Assembly (NCBI GenBank): GCA_023460935.1
Contig: JAEWOI010000027.1
Span: forward strand, 1 to 64,000
DNA length: 64,000 nucleotides
Source: Actinomycetes bacterium
GTDB lineage: Bacteria; Actinomycetota; Actinomycetes; Propionibacteriales; Propionibacteriaceae
Direction of reading: 5' to 3'
Below the pieces are notes generated by a model. The model was given only the letters and a program-made list of their open reading frames with translations. It did not search any database and was not told where the DNA came from. The translations under genes were made by a program, and so were the position numbers. Shown piece by piece: positions 27,247 through 39,386 of this stretch (its first letter is position 1; every line of letters begins with the position of its first letter).

Positions 27247-27476
27247 GGCTGTTGCCGATCCGTGGGTGGTCGTGCTGCGGCCAAGCTAGCACCCGCCACC
27301 CGCGCGGCGGTACGCCCACGGCAATTCCCCAAGTGCTGCGAAATGCCGCCGCGAACCGCTCCCGCCGGCTCCTTTTTGGTGCGCCAGGCATGACTTAAAT
27401 GCCCTTGTCAACAACCACGTCCACGGCGCGGTAGATTGTGCCCCGCAAACCCCCGAATACCAGTGAAGGTGGCCCC

Positions 27477-29098
27477 ATGGCCCGCGATATCACTGGGCTT
27501 CCGGACCTCGCCGTCGAGGGTGGACGCGTAGCTCCAGTACGCACCCGGATGCCCATCTATGTTGACCTGCTCCCGCCGTGCAACAACGCCTGCCCGGCAG
27601 GGGAGAACATCCAGGAGTGGCTGCGGCTGGTCAAGGCCGGGGCTGAGGAGGCGGCCTGGCGCGAGCTGGTGCGCAACAACCCGTTCCCCGCCATCCACGG
27701 CAGGGTCTGCTACCACCCCTGCGAGACCGCCTGCAACCGGATCGAGCTCGACGGCGCCGTCTCCATCCACTCCGTTGAGCGCTACCTCGGCGACCTGGCC
27801 ATCGAGAAGGGCTGGACGTTCGAGAAGCCCCGCTTCTCCTCCGGGCGCCGCATCCTGGTCGTCGGAGCCGGACCCTCCGGGCTGAGCGCCGCCTACCAGC
27901 TGGCCAAGATGGGCCACGAGGTGGAGATCCGCGACTCCTCCCCCCAGCCCGGCGGAATGATGCGCTACGGCATCCCCGAGTACCGGCTGCCCCGCAACGT
28001 GCTGGACGCCGAGATCGCGCGGCTGACCGACCTCGGGGTCCGGATCGTGACCAACTACACCGTCAAGGACCTGATGGCCGACCAGGCCGAGGGCGGGTTC
28101 GAGGCTGCGTTCGTCGCGATCGGCGCCCACCTGTCCAAGCGGGTGGACATCCCCAACCGCGACGCGTCCAAGATCGTCGACGCGGTCAGCTTCCTGCGCG
28201 ACGTCGCCTCCGGTGAGCGGCCGATGATCGGCCGCAAGGTCGCCGTGTACGGCGGCGGCAACACTGCGATGGACGCCGCCCGAGTGGCCCGCCGGCTGGG
28301 CGCAGAGGAGTCGATCATCGTCTACCGGCGCACCGAGGAGCAGATGCCGGCCCACGCCGAGGAGCGCGAGGGCGCGCTGCGCGAGGGCGTGAAGATGAAC
28401 TGGCTGCGCACGATCAGCTCGGTGGAGGAGGAAGACCTCACCGTCGAGATCATGGAGCTGGACGAGAACGGCCGCGCCCGCGGCACGGGCCGGTACGAGA
28501 AGCTGCAGGCCGACACCGTCATCCTCGCCCTCGGCCAGGAGGCCGACTCCAACTTCCTGCGGCGCATTCCCGGCATGCACTTCGACCACGACGTGGTGCA
28601 GGTCGACCCGCGCACGCTGATGACCGACGTGCCCGGCATCTTCGCCGGCGGCGACGCCGTCCCATCGGAGCGGACGGTGACCATCGGCGTCGGCCATGGC
28701 AAGCGCGCAGCGATGCAGATCGACGCCTGGCTCGCCCACCGCGAGGCGCTGACCCGCCCCAAGCACGACCTGGCCGACTTCGACAAGCTGCACCTGTGGT
28801 ACTTCGGCGACGCCCGCCGCACCACGCAGCCCGAGCTCGAGCCCTCGGAGCGGATCACCGACTTCGACGAGATCGTCGGCGGGCTCACCGACGAGCAGGC
28901 CCACGTCGAGGCGGCCCGCTGCCTCTCCTGCGGCAACTGCTTCGAGTGTGACGGCTGCCTCGGCGCCTGCCCGGAGGACGCGGTGATCAAGCTCGGCACG
29001 GGGTTCCGCTACCGGTTCGACTACGACAAGTGCACCGGCTGCGCCACCTGCTACGAGCAGTGCCCCGTGCACGCCATCGAGATGATTGAGGAGAAGTG

Positions 29099-29099
<1 letters not shown>
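27477..29099 (+). CDS. GltD-like NAD(P)H oxidoreductase with extra iron-sulfur domain
   Basis: This 540-residue flavoprotein starts with the GltD/DPD N-terminal iron-sulfur region (PPCNNACPAGENIQE; GRVCYHPCETACNR). FAD binding follows (VVGAGPSGLSAAYQLAKMG) and then NAD(P)H binding (VYGGGNTAMDAARVARRLG, about 258-275). The C-terminal 60 residues add two ferredoxin-type 4Fe-4S clusters (CLSCGNCFECDGCLGACP and CTGCATCYEQCP). It resembles glutamate synthase small subunit, but no GltB is present. The context suggests electron transfer between NADPH and the NifJ or ferredoxin pool. A -10-like TAGATT lies at 27432-27437, without a well-placed -35. Its stop overlaps the nifJ ATG. Confidence 0.85.
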
Positions 29100-32689
<3,590 letters not shown>

Positions 32690-32691
32690 GC

Positions 32692-33702
32692 ATGTCCACC
32701 AAGTACCTGGGGCTCGACCTCCGCAGCCCCCTGGTCGCCTCGGCCGGCCCACTGTCGCAGACCGTGGACGGGGTGAAGGAGCTGGCCGACTCCGGCCTGG
32801 GCGCCGTCGTGCTGTACTCGCTGTTCGAGGAGCAGGTGCGGCGCCAGGCCGAGCGGGACTCGACGCTGGAGGAGCTGCACGCCGAGTCCTACGCCGAGGC
32901 GACCAGCTACTTCCCCTCGATCGCCGAACCGGACGAGGGGCCGGTGCGCGCCTACCTCAGCCTGGTGGAGCGGGCCGCCGCAGCCATCGACGTGCCGCTG
33001 ATCGCCAGCCTGAACACGACCCGGCTGGGCGACTGGGTGGTCACGGCCCGGCAGTTGGCGGAGGCCGGGGCAGCAGCCCTCGAGTGCAACATCTACTTCG
33101 TGCCCGGCGACGTGACGCTCGCCGGTGCCCAGGTGGAGCAGCGCCACCTCGAGATCGTGGCCGCTGTGCGCCAGGCGGTGCAGGTGCCGGTGGCGGTGAA
33201 GCTGTCGCCGTACTTCTCCAGCGTCGGGAACTTCGCGCTCCAGCTCGTGCAGGCCGGCGCGGACGGCCTGGTGCTGTTCAACCGGTTCCTGCAGCCGACC
33301 GTGGACGTGGAACAGCTCGCGGTGGTGCCTGGGGTGACGCTGTCGTCCCCGGCTGACGCCCGCCTGCCCCGCACCTGGATCGCCGCGCTCCGCAACCGCA
33401 CCACGGCTTCGCTGGCGGCGACCTCCGGCGTGGACTCCCCCGCCGACGTTGTGGCCTACCTGCTGGCCGGGGCCGACGTGGTGATGACGACGTCCGCCCT
33501 GGTGCGCAACGGCCCCCGCTACGCCACCCGGCTGCTCGACGGGCTGGCCGACTGGATGCAGCGCAAGTCGTTCAGCTCCGTCGACGACTTCCGCGGCCTG
33601 CTGGCGGTGCCGTCCACGGTGGAGGGCGAGGAGTTCGCCCGGGCGGGCTACGTCGCGGCGCTGGAGAAGGCCAAGGCCACCTACGGCTCGCTGCGCGCCT
33701 GA
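32692..33702 (+). CDS. Dihydroorotate-dehydrogenase-like FMN protein
   Basis: This 336-residue TIM-barrel protein belongs to the class 1 dihydroorotate dehydrogenase-like group: LGLDLRSPLVASAGPLSQ at the N-terminus, IASLNTT, ALECNIYF, VAVKLSPYFSS and GADGLVLFNRF. The flavin/pyrimidine-site lysine KLSP is present. Proteins of this group lie beside NifJ in many bacteria and are not simple PyrD enzymes. With the GltD-like protein it recalls the two halves of dihydropyrimidine dehydrogenase. The start is 2 bases after nifJ. Its reaction is unknown. Confidence 0.83.
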   Translation: MSTKYLGLDLRSPLVASAGPLSQTVDGVKELADSGLGAVVLYSLFEEQVRRQAERDSTLEELHAESYAEATSYFPSIAEPDEGPVRAYLSLVERAAAAIDVPLIASLNTTRLGDWVVTARQLAEAGAAALECNIYFVPGDVTLAGAQVEQRHLEIVAAVRQAVQVPVAVKLSPYFSSVGNFALQLVQAGADGLVLFNRFLQPTVDVEQLAVVPGVTLSSPADARLPRTWIAALRNRTTASLAATSGVDSPADVVAYLLAGADVVMTTSALVRNGPRYATRLLDGLADWMQRKSFSSVDDFRGLLAVPSTVEGEEFARAGYVAALEKAKATYGSLRA

Positions 33703-33706
33703 CCCG

Positions 33707-34753
33707 ATGCCGGCCCACCCGCCGCAGTGGCCGGACCGGTGGCGCGCGCTGGCGCTGCTGGCCGGTCTGGTGGTGCTGCTCGCGCTCGGCCTGGCCGCAC
33801 CGCCCGGCGCTGCCGGGGGTGCCGCGGCCACCGGCGCAGGGGACGTGGCGCTGTACCGCGGCATCGCAGCAGAGGTGGCCGCCGGAGCCGGCTACTACCC
33901 GGCAGCGGTCGGCGCCCAGCTGGCCAACGGCTACCCCACCACCCCGTCGCTGGTGGTGCGGCTGCCGACGCTCACCTACCTGCAGGTCTGGCTGGGACCC
34001 ACCGGAGCCACCGTGCTGCTGGCCGGGCTGGGGATGGTCGCGGTGCTGGCGATGCTGGCCGCGCTGGACCGCGCCGGCCTCGGCCTGGCCGAGCGGGTCG
34101 CCGGCGCCGTCCTGCTCGCTGCGAACGTCGCGGTGTGCGCGATCGGGCCGGTGTCGTGGTTCGCCGAGGCATGGGCCGGGATGCTGGTGCTGGCAGCGAT
34201 CGCCGTCCGTACCGAGCGGTCCTGGTGGTTGAGCGTCCTGCTCGGCCTGGCCGCGGTCTGCTTCCGGGAGCTGGCGCTGCCGTTCCTGCTGGTGATGGCC
34301 GTGCTGTCGTGGCGGCGGCGCAGGGAGCCGCTGGCCTGGTGCGCGGCGATCGCTGTGTTCGCCGTCGGCTACGGGCTGCACACCGCTGCGGTCGCGGCCG
34401 CGCAGCCGGCCACCCCGGTGACGAGCCCGGGCTGGCTGCAATTCGGCGGCTGGGCGTTCGTCGTGGCGGCTACGCGAATGGGGTCGGTGCTGGCCGTCCT
34501 CCCCCAGCCGGTGGCGGCGGTCGCCGTCCCGCTCGGCCTGTTCGGCTGGGCCCAGGCCGGCGGGGTCGCTGACCGGGCGCTGGCGACCTGCCTCGCGTTC
34601 GTGGGGCTGTTCCTCGTCTTCGGCCGGCCGGACAACACCTACTGGGGGCTGCTGTTCGGCGCGCTGCTGCTCACCGGGCTGGCGTTCGTCCCCCGGGGCG
34701 TGGCCCAGCTGCACGCAGCGTTGCGGGGGCGCCACCGCTACAGTGTTGGCTGA
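33707..34753 (+). CDS. Polytopic membrane protein, unknown
   Basis: This 348-residue protein has about eight to ten hydrophobic helices and a periplasmic-type loop after the first (ALYRGIAAEVAAGAGYYPAAV). The loop plus LPTLTYLQVWLGP resembles the integral membrane glycosyltransferase-like (DUF2029/GT87) proteins, but no catalytic motif can be assigned. It starts 4 bases after the DHOD-like gene and precedes a glycosyltransferase gene, so a role in envelope glycan or lipid-linked sugar transfer is possible. Confidence 0.65.
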   Translation: MPAHPPQWPDRWRALALLAGLVVLLALGLAAPPGAAGGAAATGAGDVALYRGIAAEVAAGAGYYPAAVGAQLANGYPTTPSLVVRLPTLTYLQVWLGPTGATVLLAGLGMVAVLAMLAALDRAGLGLAERVAGAVLLAANVAVCAIGPVSWFAEAWAGMLVLAAIAVRTERSWWLSVLLGLAAVCFRELALPFLLVMAVLSWRRRREPLAWCAAIAVFAVGYGLHTAAVAAAQPATPVTSPGWLQFGGWAFVVAATRMGSVLAVLPQPVAAVAVPLGLFGWAQAGGVADRALATCLAFVGLFLVFGRPDNTYWGLLFGALLLTGLAFVPRGVAQLHAALRGRHRYSVG

Positions 34754-34824
34754 AACCTGGCCAGGAGGGTGCGCCCATTCCCGAACAAGCGCTTGCCGCG
34801 TCCGAGGACGCCGCGGCTGAGGCG

Positions 34825-36189
34825 GTGCAGCCCGCGCCGCGGCGGTCGCTGACCGTCGCCGAGTTCACCGACAACTACGGCCCCGCGCACAGCGGGCTGC
34901 TCTACGCCGTCCAGTTCCTCGAGGAGCAGGTGCTCGCCGCCGGCCACAAGGTGCTGCTGGTGGCGCCGGAGGCTAACGGTCCGAACCCCCACGCCGGGCA
35001 CCCGGGGCGTCGTGAGATCCGGCTGCCGAGCGTCCCGATCCCGGGTACGCAGATCCGGCTGTCGATGGGCCAGGACTTCGACTACCGGCTGGCCCAGATG
35101 GTGGCCAACCCGCCCGACGTGATCCACGTCCACGGCCTGGGGCCGATCGGGCTGCTGGGCATGTGGGTGGCCGAGCGCACCGGCAAGCCGCTGGTGATCA
35201 CCTGGCACACCGACCTGGAGGCGTACGCCGAGCACTACTGGCACGTGGTGCCGTTCCTGAACGCGGCCTACAAGGTCTACGAGATGCACATGGCCGAGAG
35301 CACCTGGGCGCAGATCAAGAAGCTGAAGCTCAAGCGGCCACGCCGCGGCGGTGCGCAGGTCGAGCTGCTGCAGCTAGCGGCGAAGATGCTGACCAGCGCC
35401 GACCTGGTGACCACCCCTTCGGACAAGACCGGCAAGCGGGTGCTGGAGATCGCGCCGGCCGCGAAGGTGCGGGTCGTGCCCAACGGCACCGATGCGCTGC
35501 CCGAGTTGCCGCCCATTCCCAAGGGACGCGGACCGCGGCTGATCTATGTCGGCCGGATCTCGCTGGAGAAGGGGATCGGGCTGATGCTCGACGCCTTCGA
35601 GCTGGTGCGCGACCAGGTGCCCCACGTGGAGCTGATGATCGTCGGCGAGTGGCGCGAAACCCCGGCGAAGTTGCGCCGGCGGCTGCAGCGGGCTGCGCGG
35701 TTCGGCGGGGTGAAGCTGCCGGGGCAGGTGCCGCGGGAGAAGCTCGGCGCCTACTACTCCTCCGGTGACGCGTTCGTGTTCGCCTCGCTGACCGACACCC
35801 AGGCGTTGGTGCTGCACGAGGCGGCGCACGCCGGGCTGCCGTTCGTGATGGTCGACCACGAGCTGCGGCTGGTGGTGGACCCCGGCGTGAACGCCGTGCT
35901 GGCCCGGCCGAACCCGGTCTCGCTCGCCGGCGCCATGGTGCGCATGCTGACCGCACTGGAGGACCCGGCGTTCGCCGCCGCAGCGAGCGCCCGCAGCCGG
36001 GAGCTGGCAGCCAAGTGGACGATTGCGAACCAGTCCAGGGAGTTCGTGGACATCTACCAGGCGCTCGCCTCCGGCGGGGAGGTGGAGCTCACCCAGGGCC
36101 TGCACCCCGACTACGGGCGGCGGGTGTTCCCGCGGCGCCGGGTGACGGCCAGCTTCGACCCGCCGGAGAGCCCCGCCAGCCAGGGCTAG
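34825..36189 (+). CDS. GT4-family glycosyltransferase
   Basis: This roughly 454-residue GT-B glycosyltransferase has an N-terminal acceptor half (FTDNYGPAHSGLLYAVQFLEEQ; DVIHVHGLGPIG) and a C-terminal nucleotide-sugar half (LIYVGRISLEKGIGLMLDAF; FASLTDTQALVLHEAAHAGLP). The E-x7-E-type motif is partly changed: DTQALVLHEA in place of ETQGLVLLEA. It probably adds a sugar to a membrane lipid or glycan. The start is uncertain. GTG 34825 has no good ribosome site, while an in-frame ATT at 34777 lies 8 bases after AGGAGG and would add 16 residues. Confidence 0.85.
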   Translation: MQPAPRRSLTVAEFTDNYGPAHSGLLYAVQFLEEQVLAAGHKVLLVAPEANGPNPHAGHPGRREIRLPSVPIPGTQIRLSMGQDFDYRLAQMVANPPDVIHVHGLGPIGLLGMWVAERTGKPLVITWHTDLEAYAEHYWHVVPFLNAAYKVYEMHMAESTWAQIKKLKLKRPRRGGAQVELLQLAAKMLTSADLVTTPSDKTGKRVLEIAPAAKVRVVPNGTDALPELPPIPKGRGPRLIYVGRISLEKGIGLMLDAFELVRDQVPHVELMIVGEWRETPAKLRRRLQRAARFGGVKLPGQVPREKLGAYYSSGDAFVFASLTDTQALVLHEAAHAGLPFVMVDHELRLVVDPGVNAVLARPNPVSLAGAMVRMLTALEDPAFAAAASARSRELAAKWTIANQSREFVDIYQALASGGEVELTQGLHPDYGRRVFPRRRVTASFDPPESPASQG

Positions 36190-38367
36190 TCAGGCGCGGG
36201 CGCGGAAGGCCCGCAGCCGCAGGCTGTTCAGCACCACGAACACGCTGGAGAAGGCCATCGCAGCGCCGGCGATCATCGGGTTGAGGAACCCGAGGGCTGC
36301 CAGCGGGATCGCTGCGACGTTGTAGGCGAACGCCCAGAACAGGTTGGCCTTGATGGTGGCCAGCGTGGCCCGGGACAGCCGGATGGCGTCGGCGGCAACC
36401 CGCAGGTCGCCGCGCATCAGGGTGAGGTCGGAGGCCTGGATGGCTGCGTCGGTGCCGGTGCCGAGCGCGATGCCGAGATCGGCCTGCGCGAGCGCGGCCG
36501 AGTCGTTCACGCCGTCGCCGACCATCGCCACCAGCCGGCCCTCGCCCTGCAGGCGCTTCACCACGGCCACCTTGTCCTGGGGCAGCACTTCTGCGATCAC
36601 CTCTGCGATGCCCACCTCTGCGGCCACCGCACGGGCGGTCGGCTCGTTGTCGCCGGTGAGCAGGATCGGGTTGAGCCCGAGGTCGCGGAAGCGCCGTACC
36701 GCTTCTGCAGAGGTCTCCTTGACCGTGTCCGCGACCAGGATCGTGCCGCGGTGGGCGCCGTCCCATGCGACCGCCACCTGAGTGGCGACCGTTGCTGCGG
36801 CGGCCGGGGCGGAGGCGCCGGCGTCGACCCAGGCCGGACGCCCCACCCGGACCTGGCGGCCGTCGACGACCGCGGTGATGCCCTGGCCGGGCGTGTTCGT
36901 GAGCGAGGTCACCGACAGCTCGGACGCGGCGTGGGCCGCGATGGCGCGGGCCACCGGGTGCTCGGAGCCCGACTCCGCCGCCCCGGCGTAGCGCAGCAGT
37001 TCGGCCTCGTCCACTCCCGGCGCGGGGAGCACGCCGACCACCGCCATGGTGCCGGTGGTGACCGTGCCGGTCTTGTCGAGCACCACCGTGTCGACCCGCC
37101 GGGTGCGCTCCAGGGCCTCCGCGCCCTTGATCACGATGCCGAGCTGCGCCCCGCGTCCGGTGCCGACCAGGAGCGCAGTCGGGGTGGCCAGGCCGAGCGC
37201 GCAGGGGCACGCGATGATCAGCACCGCCACTGCTGCTGCGGCGGCGAAGTTGAGCGGCTCGCCGAGCGCGAGCCAGACCACGAGGGTGGCCGCGGCGAGC
37301 CCGAGCACGACCGGCACGAAGACGGCCGAGATCCGGTCGGCCAGCGCCTGCACCTGGGCCTTGCCGGTCTGCGCCTCCTCCACGAGCCGGGCGATGTGCG
37401 CGAGCTGGGTGTCGCGGCCCACCCGGGTGGCGCGCACCAGCAGTCGCCCCGTGGTGTTCACCGTTGCTCCCACCACGGCGTCGCCGGGGGCGACGTCCAC
37501 CGGTACCGACTCCCCCGTCACCAGCGCGCTGTCGATGGCTGAGTGGCCCTCGACGACCTCACCGTCGGTGGCGACCTTCTCGCCCGGGCGCACCACGAAC
37601 ACGTCGCCGGCTGCGAGCCGGTCGATCGGCACCTGGGTCTCGCGGCCGTCGACCAGCAGGGTGGCCTCGGTGGCGCCGAGGTGCAGCAGCGCGCGTACCG
37701 CCTCGCCCGCGGCGTCCTTGGAACGGGCCTCGATGTAGCGGCCCAGCAGCAGGAAGACGACGATGCCCGCCACTGCCTCGAAGTAGATGTTGGCCTCGCC
37801 GTGGCCGCGCATCAGCTGCAGCTCGAAGGCGTGGGTGTAGCCGAGGTGCCCGGCCGCGCCGAACACCAGGGCGTAGAGCGACCACAGGAAGGCAGCGGTG
37901 GTGCCGAGGCTGATCAGGGTGTCCATGGTGGTGGCGCGGTGCCGCGCGTTCACCAGCGCCGAGTGGTGGAACGGCCAGGCCGCCCACGCGTAGACCGGGG
38001 CGGTGAGCAGCAGGCTCACCCACTGCCAGCCGGGGAACTGCAGCGCGGGCGCCATCGCCATCGCGATCACCGGCACCCCGAGGACGGCGGCCCACAGCAG
38101 CCGCACCCGCAGGGCGGCCGCGTGGTCCACCGGCTCGGCGTCGGGCTCGGGCAGCGCAGCGCCGTAGCCCGTCCGCTCCACCACCTCGATCAGGTCCTGC
38201 ACGGCCACCATCGGCGGGTGCAGCACCCTTGCCTTCTCGGTGGCGTAGTTCACCGAGGCCTGGACGCCGTCCAGCTTGTTCAGCTTCTTCTCGATCCGGG
38301 CGGCGCAGGAGGCGCAGGTCATCCCGGTGATGTCGAGTTCCACCGACTCCCGCTGCTGTGTGGTCAT
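36190..38367 (-). CDS. copA: CopA, copper-exporting P1B-type ATPase
   Basis: This 725-residue P-type ATPase has one N-terminal metal-binding domain (GMTCASC, C18 and C21), eight membrane helices, the actuator motif TGES, the CPC membrane metal site (ACPCALG, about 386), phosphorylation loop DKTGT (about 429), the HP motif EHPVA and GDGVNDS. It pumps Cu(I) out of the cytoplasm. ATG 38367 is the start nearest the metal-binding domain. It follows copZ after 4 bases and abuts the convergent glycosyltransferase stop. Confidence 0.95.
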   Translation of the reverse strand: MTTQQRESVELDITGMTCASCAARIEKKLNKLDGVQASVNYATEKARVLHPPMVAVQDLIEVVERTGYGAALPEPDAEPVDHAAALRVRLLWAAVLGVPVIAMAMAPALQFPGWQWVSLLLTAPVYAWAAWPFHHSALVNARHRATTMDTLISLGTTAAFLWSLYALVFGAAGHLGYTHAFELQLMRGHGEANIYFEAVAGIVVFLLLGRYIEARSKDAAGEAVRALLHLGATEATLLVDGRETQVPIDRLAAGDVFVVRPGEKVATDGEVVEGHSAIDSALVTGESVPVDVAPGDAVVGATVNTTGRLLVRATRVGRDTQLAHIARLVEEAQTGKAQVQALADRISAVFVPVVLGLAAATLVVWLALGEPLNFAAAAAVAVLIIACPCALGLATPTALLVGTGRGAQLGIVIKGAEALERTRRVDTVVLDKTGTVTTGTMAVVGVLPAPGVDEAELLRYAGAAESGSEHPVARAIAAHAASELSVTSLTNTPGQGITAVVDGRQVRVGRPAWVDAGASAPAAAATVATQVAVAWDGAHRGTILVADTVKETSAEAVRRFRDLGLNPILLTGDNEPTARAVAAEVGIAEVIAEVLPQDKVAVVKRLQGEGRLVAMVGDGVNDSAALAQADLGIALGTGTDAAIQASDLTLMRGDLRVAADAIRLSRATLATIKANLFWAFAYNVAAIPLAALGFLNPMIAGAAMAFSSVFVVLNSLRLRAFRARA

Positions 38368-38371
38368 CCGG

Positions 38372-38578
38372 TCAGGCGACGCTGTACTGCTCGCCGGCCT
38401 CATAGACGGCCTCGAGGATGCGGTCGAAGTCGACCGGGGCCTCGGACTGCACCTCAAGGCGGGCGTCGTCCAGGGTGAGGTTCACGCCGGTGACCCCGGG
38501 GACGGAGCCGACCTCCTCCTTGATCGCTGCGACGCAGTGGTTGCAGGTCATGCCGGTGACGGTGTAGCTGGTGATCAT
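38372..38578 (-). CDS. copZ: CopZ-type copper chaperone
   Basis: This 68-residue heavy-metal-associated domain protein binds Cu(I) with the GMTCNHC motif near the N-terminus and delivers it to CopA. The ferredoxin-like beta-alpha-beta pattern covers the whole protein. It lies between csoR (33-base gap) and copA (4-base gap), so the three genes form one copper-response operon. Confidence 0.93.
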   Translation of the reverse strand: MITSYTVTGMTCNHCVAAIKEEVGSVPGVTGVNLTLDDARLEVQSEAPVDFDRILEAVYEAGEQYSVA

Positions 38579-38611
38579 CAGTTGCCTTTCTCGAAGGTGG
38601 TTTGGTCGGGG

Positions 38612-38950
38612 TCAGGAGCGGACGAGGCGGGCGATGGCGGCCGATGCCTCGGCGAGCTTCTCCTCCGCCTCGGCGCCGCCGGCGCGGGCCGCCCGGACGA
38701 CGCAGTGGCTGAGGTGCTCGTCAAGCATCGCCAGGGCGAGGGACTCCAGCGCCTTGGTCATGGCCGACACCTGGGTGAGGATGTCGATGCAGTACTGCTC
38801 GGAGTCGACCATCCGCTGCAGGCCCCTCGCCTGGCCCTCGATGCGCTTCAGCCGGCGCAGGTAGTCGTCCTTGTGGTCGAGGTAGCCGTGCCCGCTGTCG
38901 TGGTGACAATCGGACGTTTGTGACAGTTGGTCCAGGTGTTCTTCCGGCAT
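38612..38950 (-). CDS. csoR: CsoR, copper-sensing repressor
   Basis: This 112-residue all-helical DUF156 repressor has the Cu(I)-binding Cys-His-Cys set: Cys in DSEQYCIDIL, then His and Cys in DEHLSHCVV. The DNA-binding surface residues RLKRIEGQARGLQRM are typical. The first 28 residues are His/Asp-rich (CHHDSGHGYLDHKDD), an extension beyond the core that may help metal binding. ATG 38950 follows AGGGAGG. Copper binding should release it from the operator at 38972-38988. Confidence 0.93.
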   Translation of the reverse strand: MPEEHLDQLSQTSDCHHDSGHGYLDHKDDYLRRLKRIEGQARGLQRMVDSEQYCIDILTQVSAMTKALESLALAMLDEHLSHCVVRAARAGGAEAEEKLAEASAAIARLVRS

Positions 38951-38968
38951 CTCGCATCCTCCCTTGTC

Positions 38969-38997
38969 AGGATACCCCCCAAGGGTATGAGCGGCAA
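38969..38997 (-). promoter_or_regulatory. csoR-copZ-copA promoter with CsoR operator
   Basis: On the minus strand TTGCCG (38997-38992) and TATCCT (38974-38969) are 17 bases apart. ATACCCCCCAAGGGTAT (38972-38988) is an inverted repeat of the CsoR-operator type, with ATACCC arms and a G/C-rich centre, filling the spacer and touching the -10. Confidence 0.72.
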
Positions 38998-39006
38998 GTT
39001 GCAGGG

Positions 39007-39294
39007 TGTGGACACATTGTGCATAACTAGGTCTGACCAACGCCACATACACCCTGCAAAGCCCCTCCTGTCAAGTCCGCCGCCGAGCCTCCAGGCTTGG
39101 GCCCAACTTTCCCGCTTCCACAGGTGTACGAACTTGTCCGGCCTAGTCAAACGCTAGTTCGGGGGGTTTCGAAAACGGTTTCCACAGCTGTGCCACGGCG
39201 CTGCACACAGGCTCCACGGCGTGGCTGCCGGCTTGTCCCCAGTTCATCCACAGGGCCTGTGGATTACGGCATTGTTGGCCGACCCGATCGGGTC
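39007..39294. other. dnaB upstream region with palindromes and DnaA-box-like sites
   Basis: The 436-base gap between csoR and dnaB holds no credible gene. It contains a perfect 9-bp inverted repeat with a 1-base centre (ATCCACAGG-G-CCTGTGGAT, 39246-39264) and a perfect 14-bp palindrome (GACCCGATCGGGTC, 39281-39294). Three 9-mers come within one or two bases of actinobacterial DnaA boxes: GTGTCCACA (39015-39007, minus), TCATCCACA (39244-39252) and TAATCCACA (39266-39258, minus). Too few for oriC; binding by DnaA at the dnaB promoter is possible. Confidence 0.45.
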
Positions 39295-39386
39295 TAGCGT
39301 ACGGGGATCGGGTTCGCCGATGGACTGTCACAGGGCCGTCCTAGTGTGCTCGTCAGAGCTGGTCACTGGACGTGCTGGAGGGAGCC

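Noticed and set aside
27405..27437. Complete promoter before the GltD-like gene (TTGTCA with TAGATT).
   Set aside because: The spacer is 21 bases, too long for a normal sigma-70-type promoter; only the -10-like hexamer is worth noting.
39007..39294. Chromosomal origin oriC.
   Set aside because: Only three imperfect DnaA-box-like sites, no AT-rich unwinding stretch, and no dnaA or dnaN nearby.
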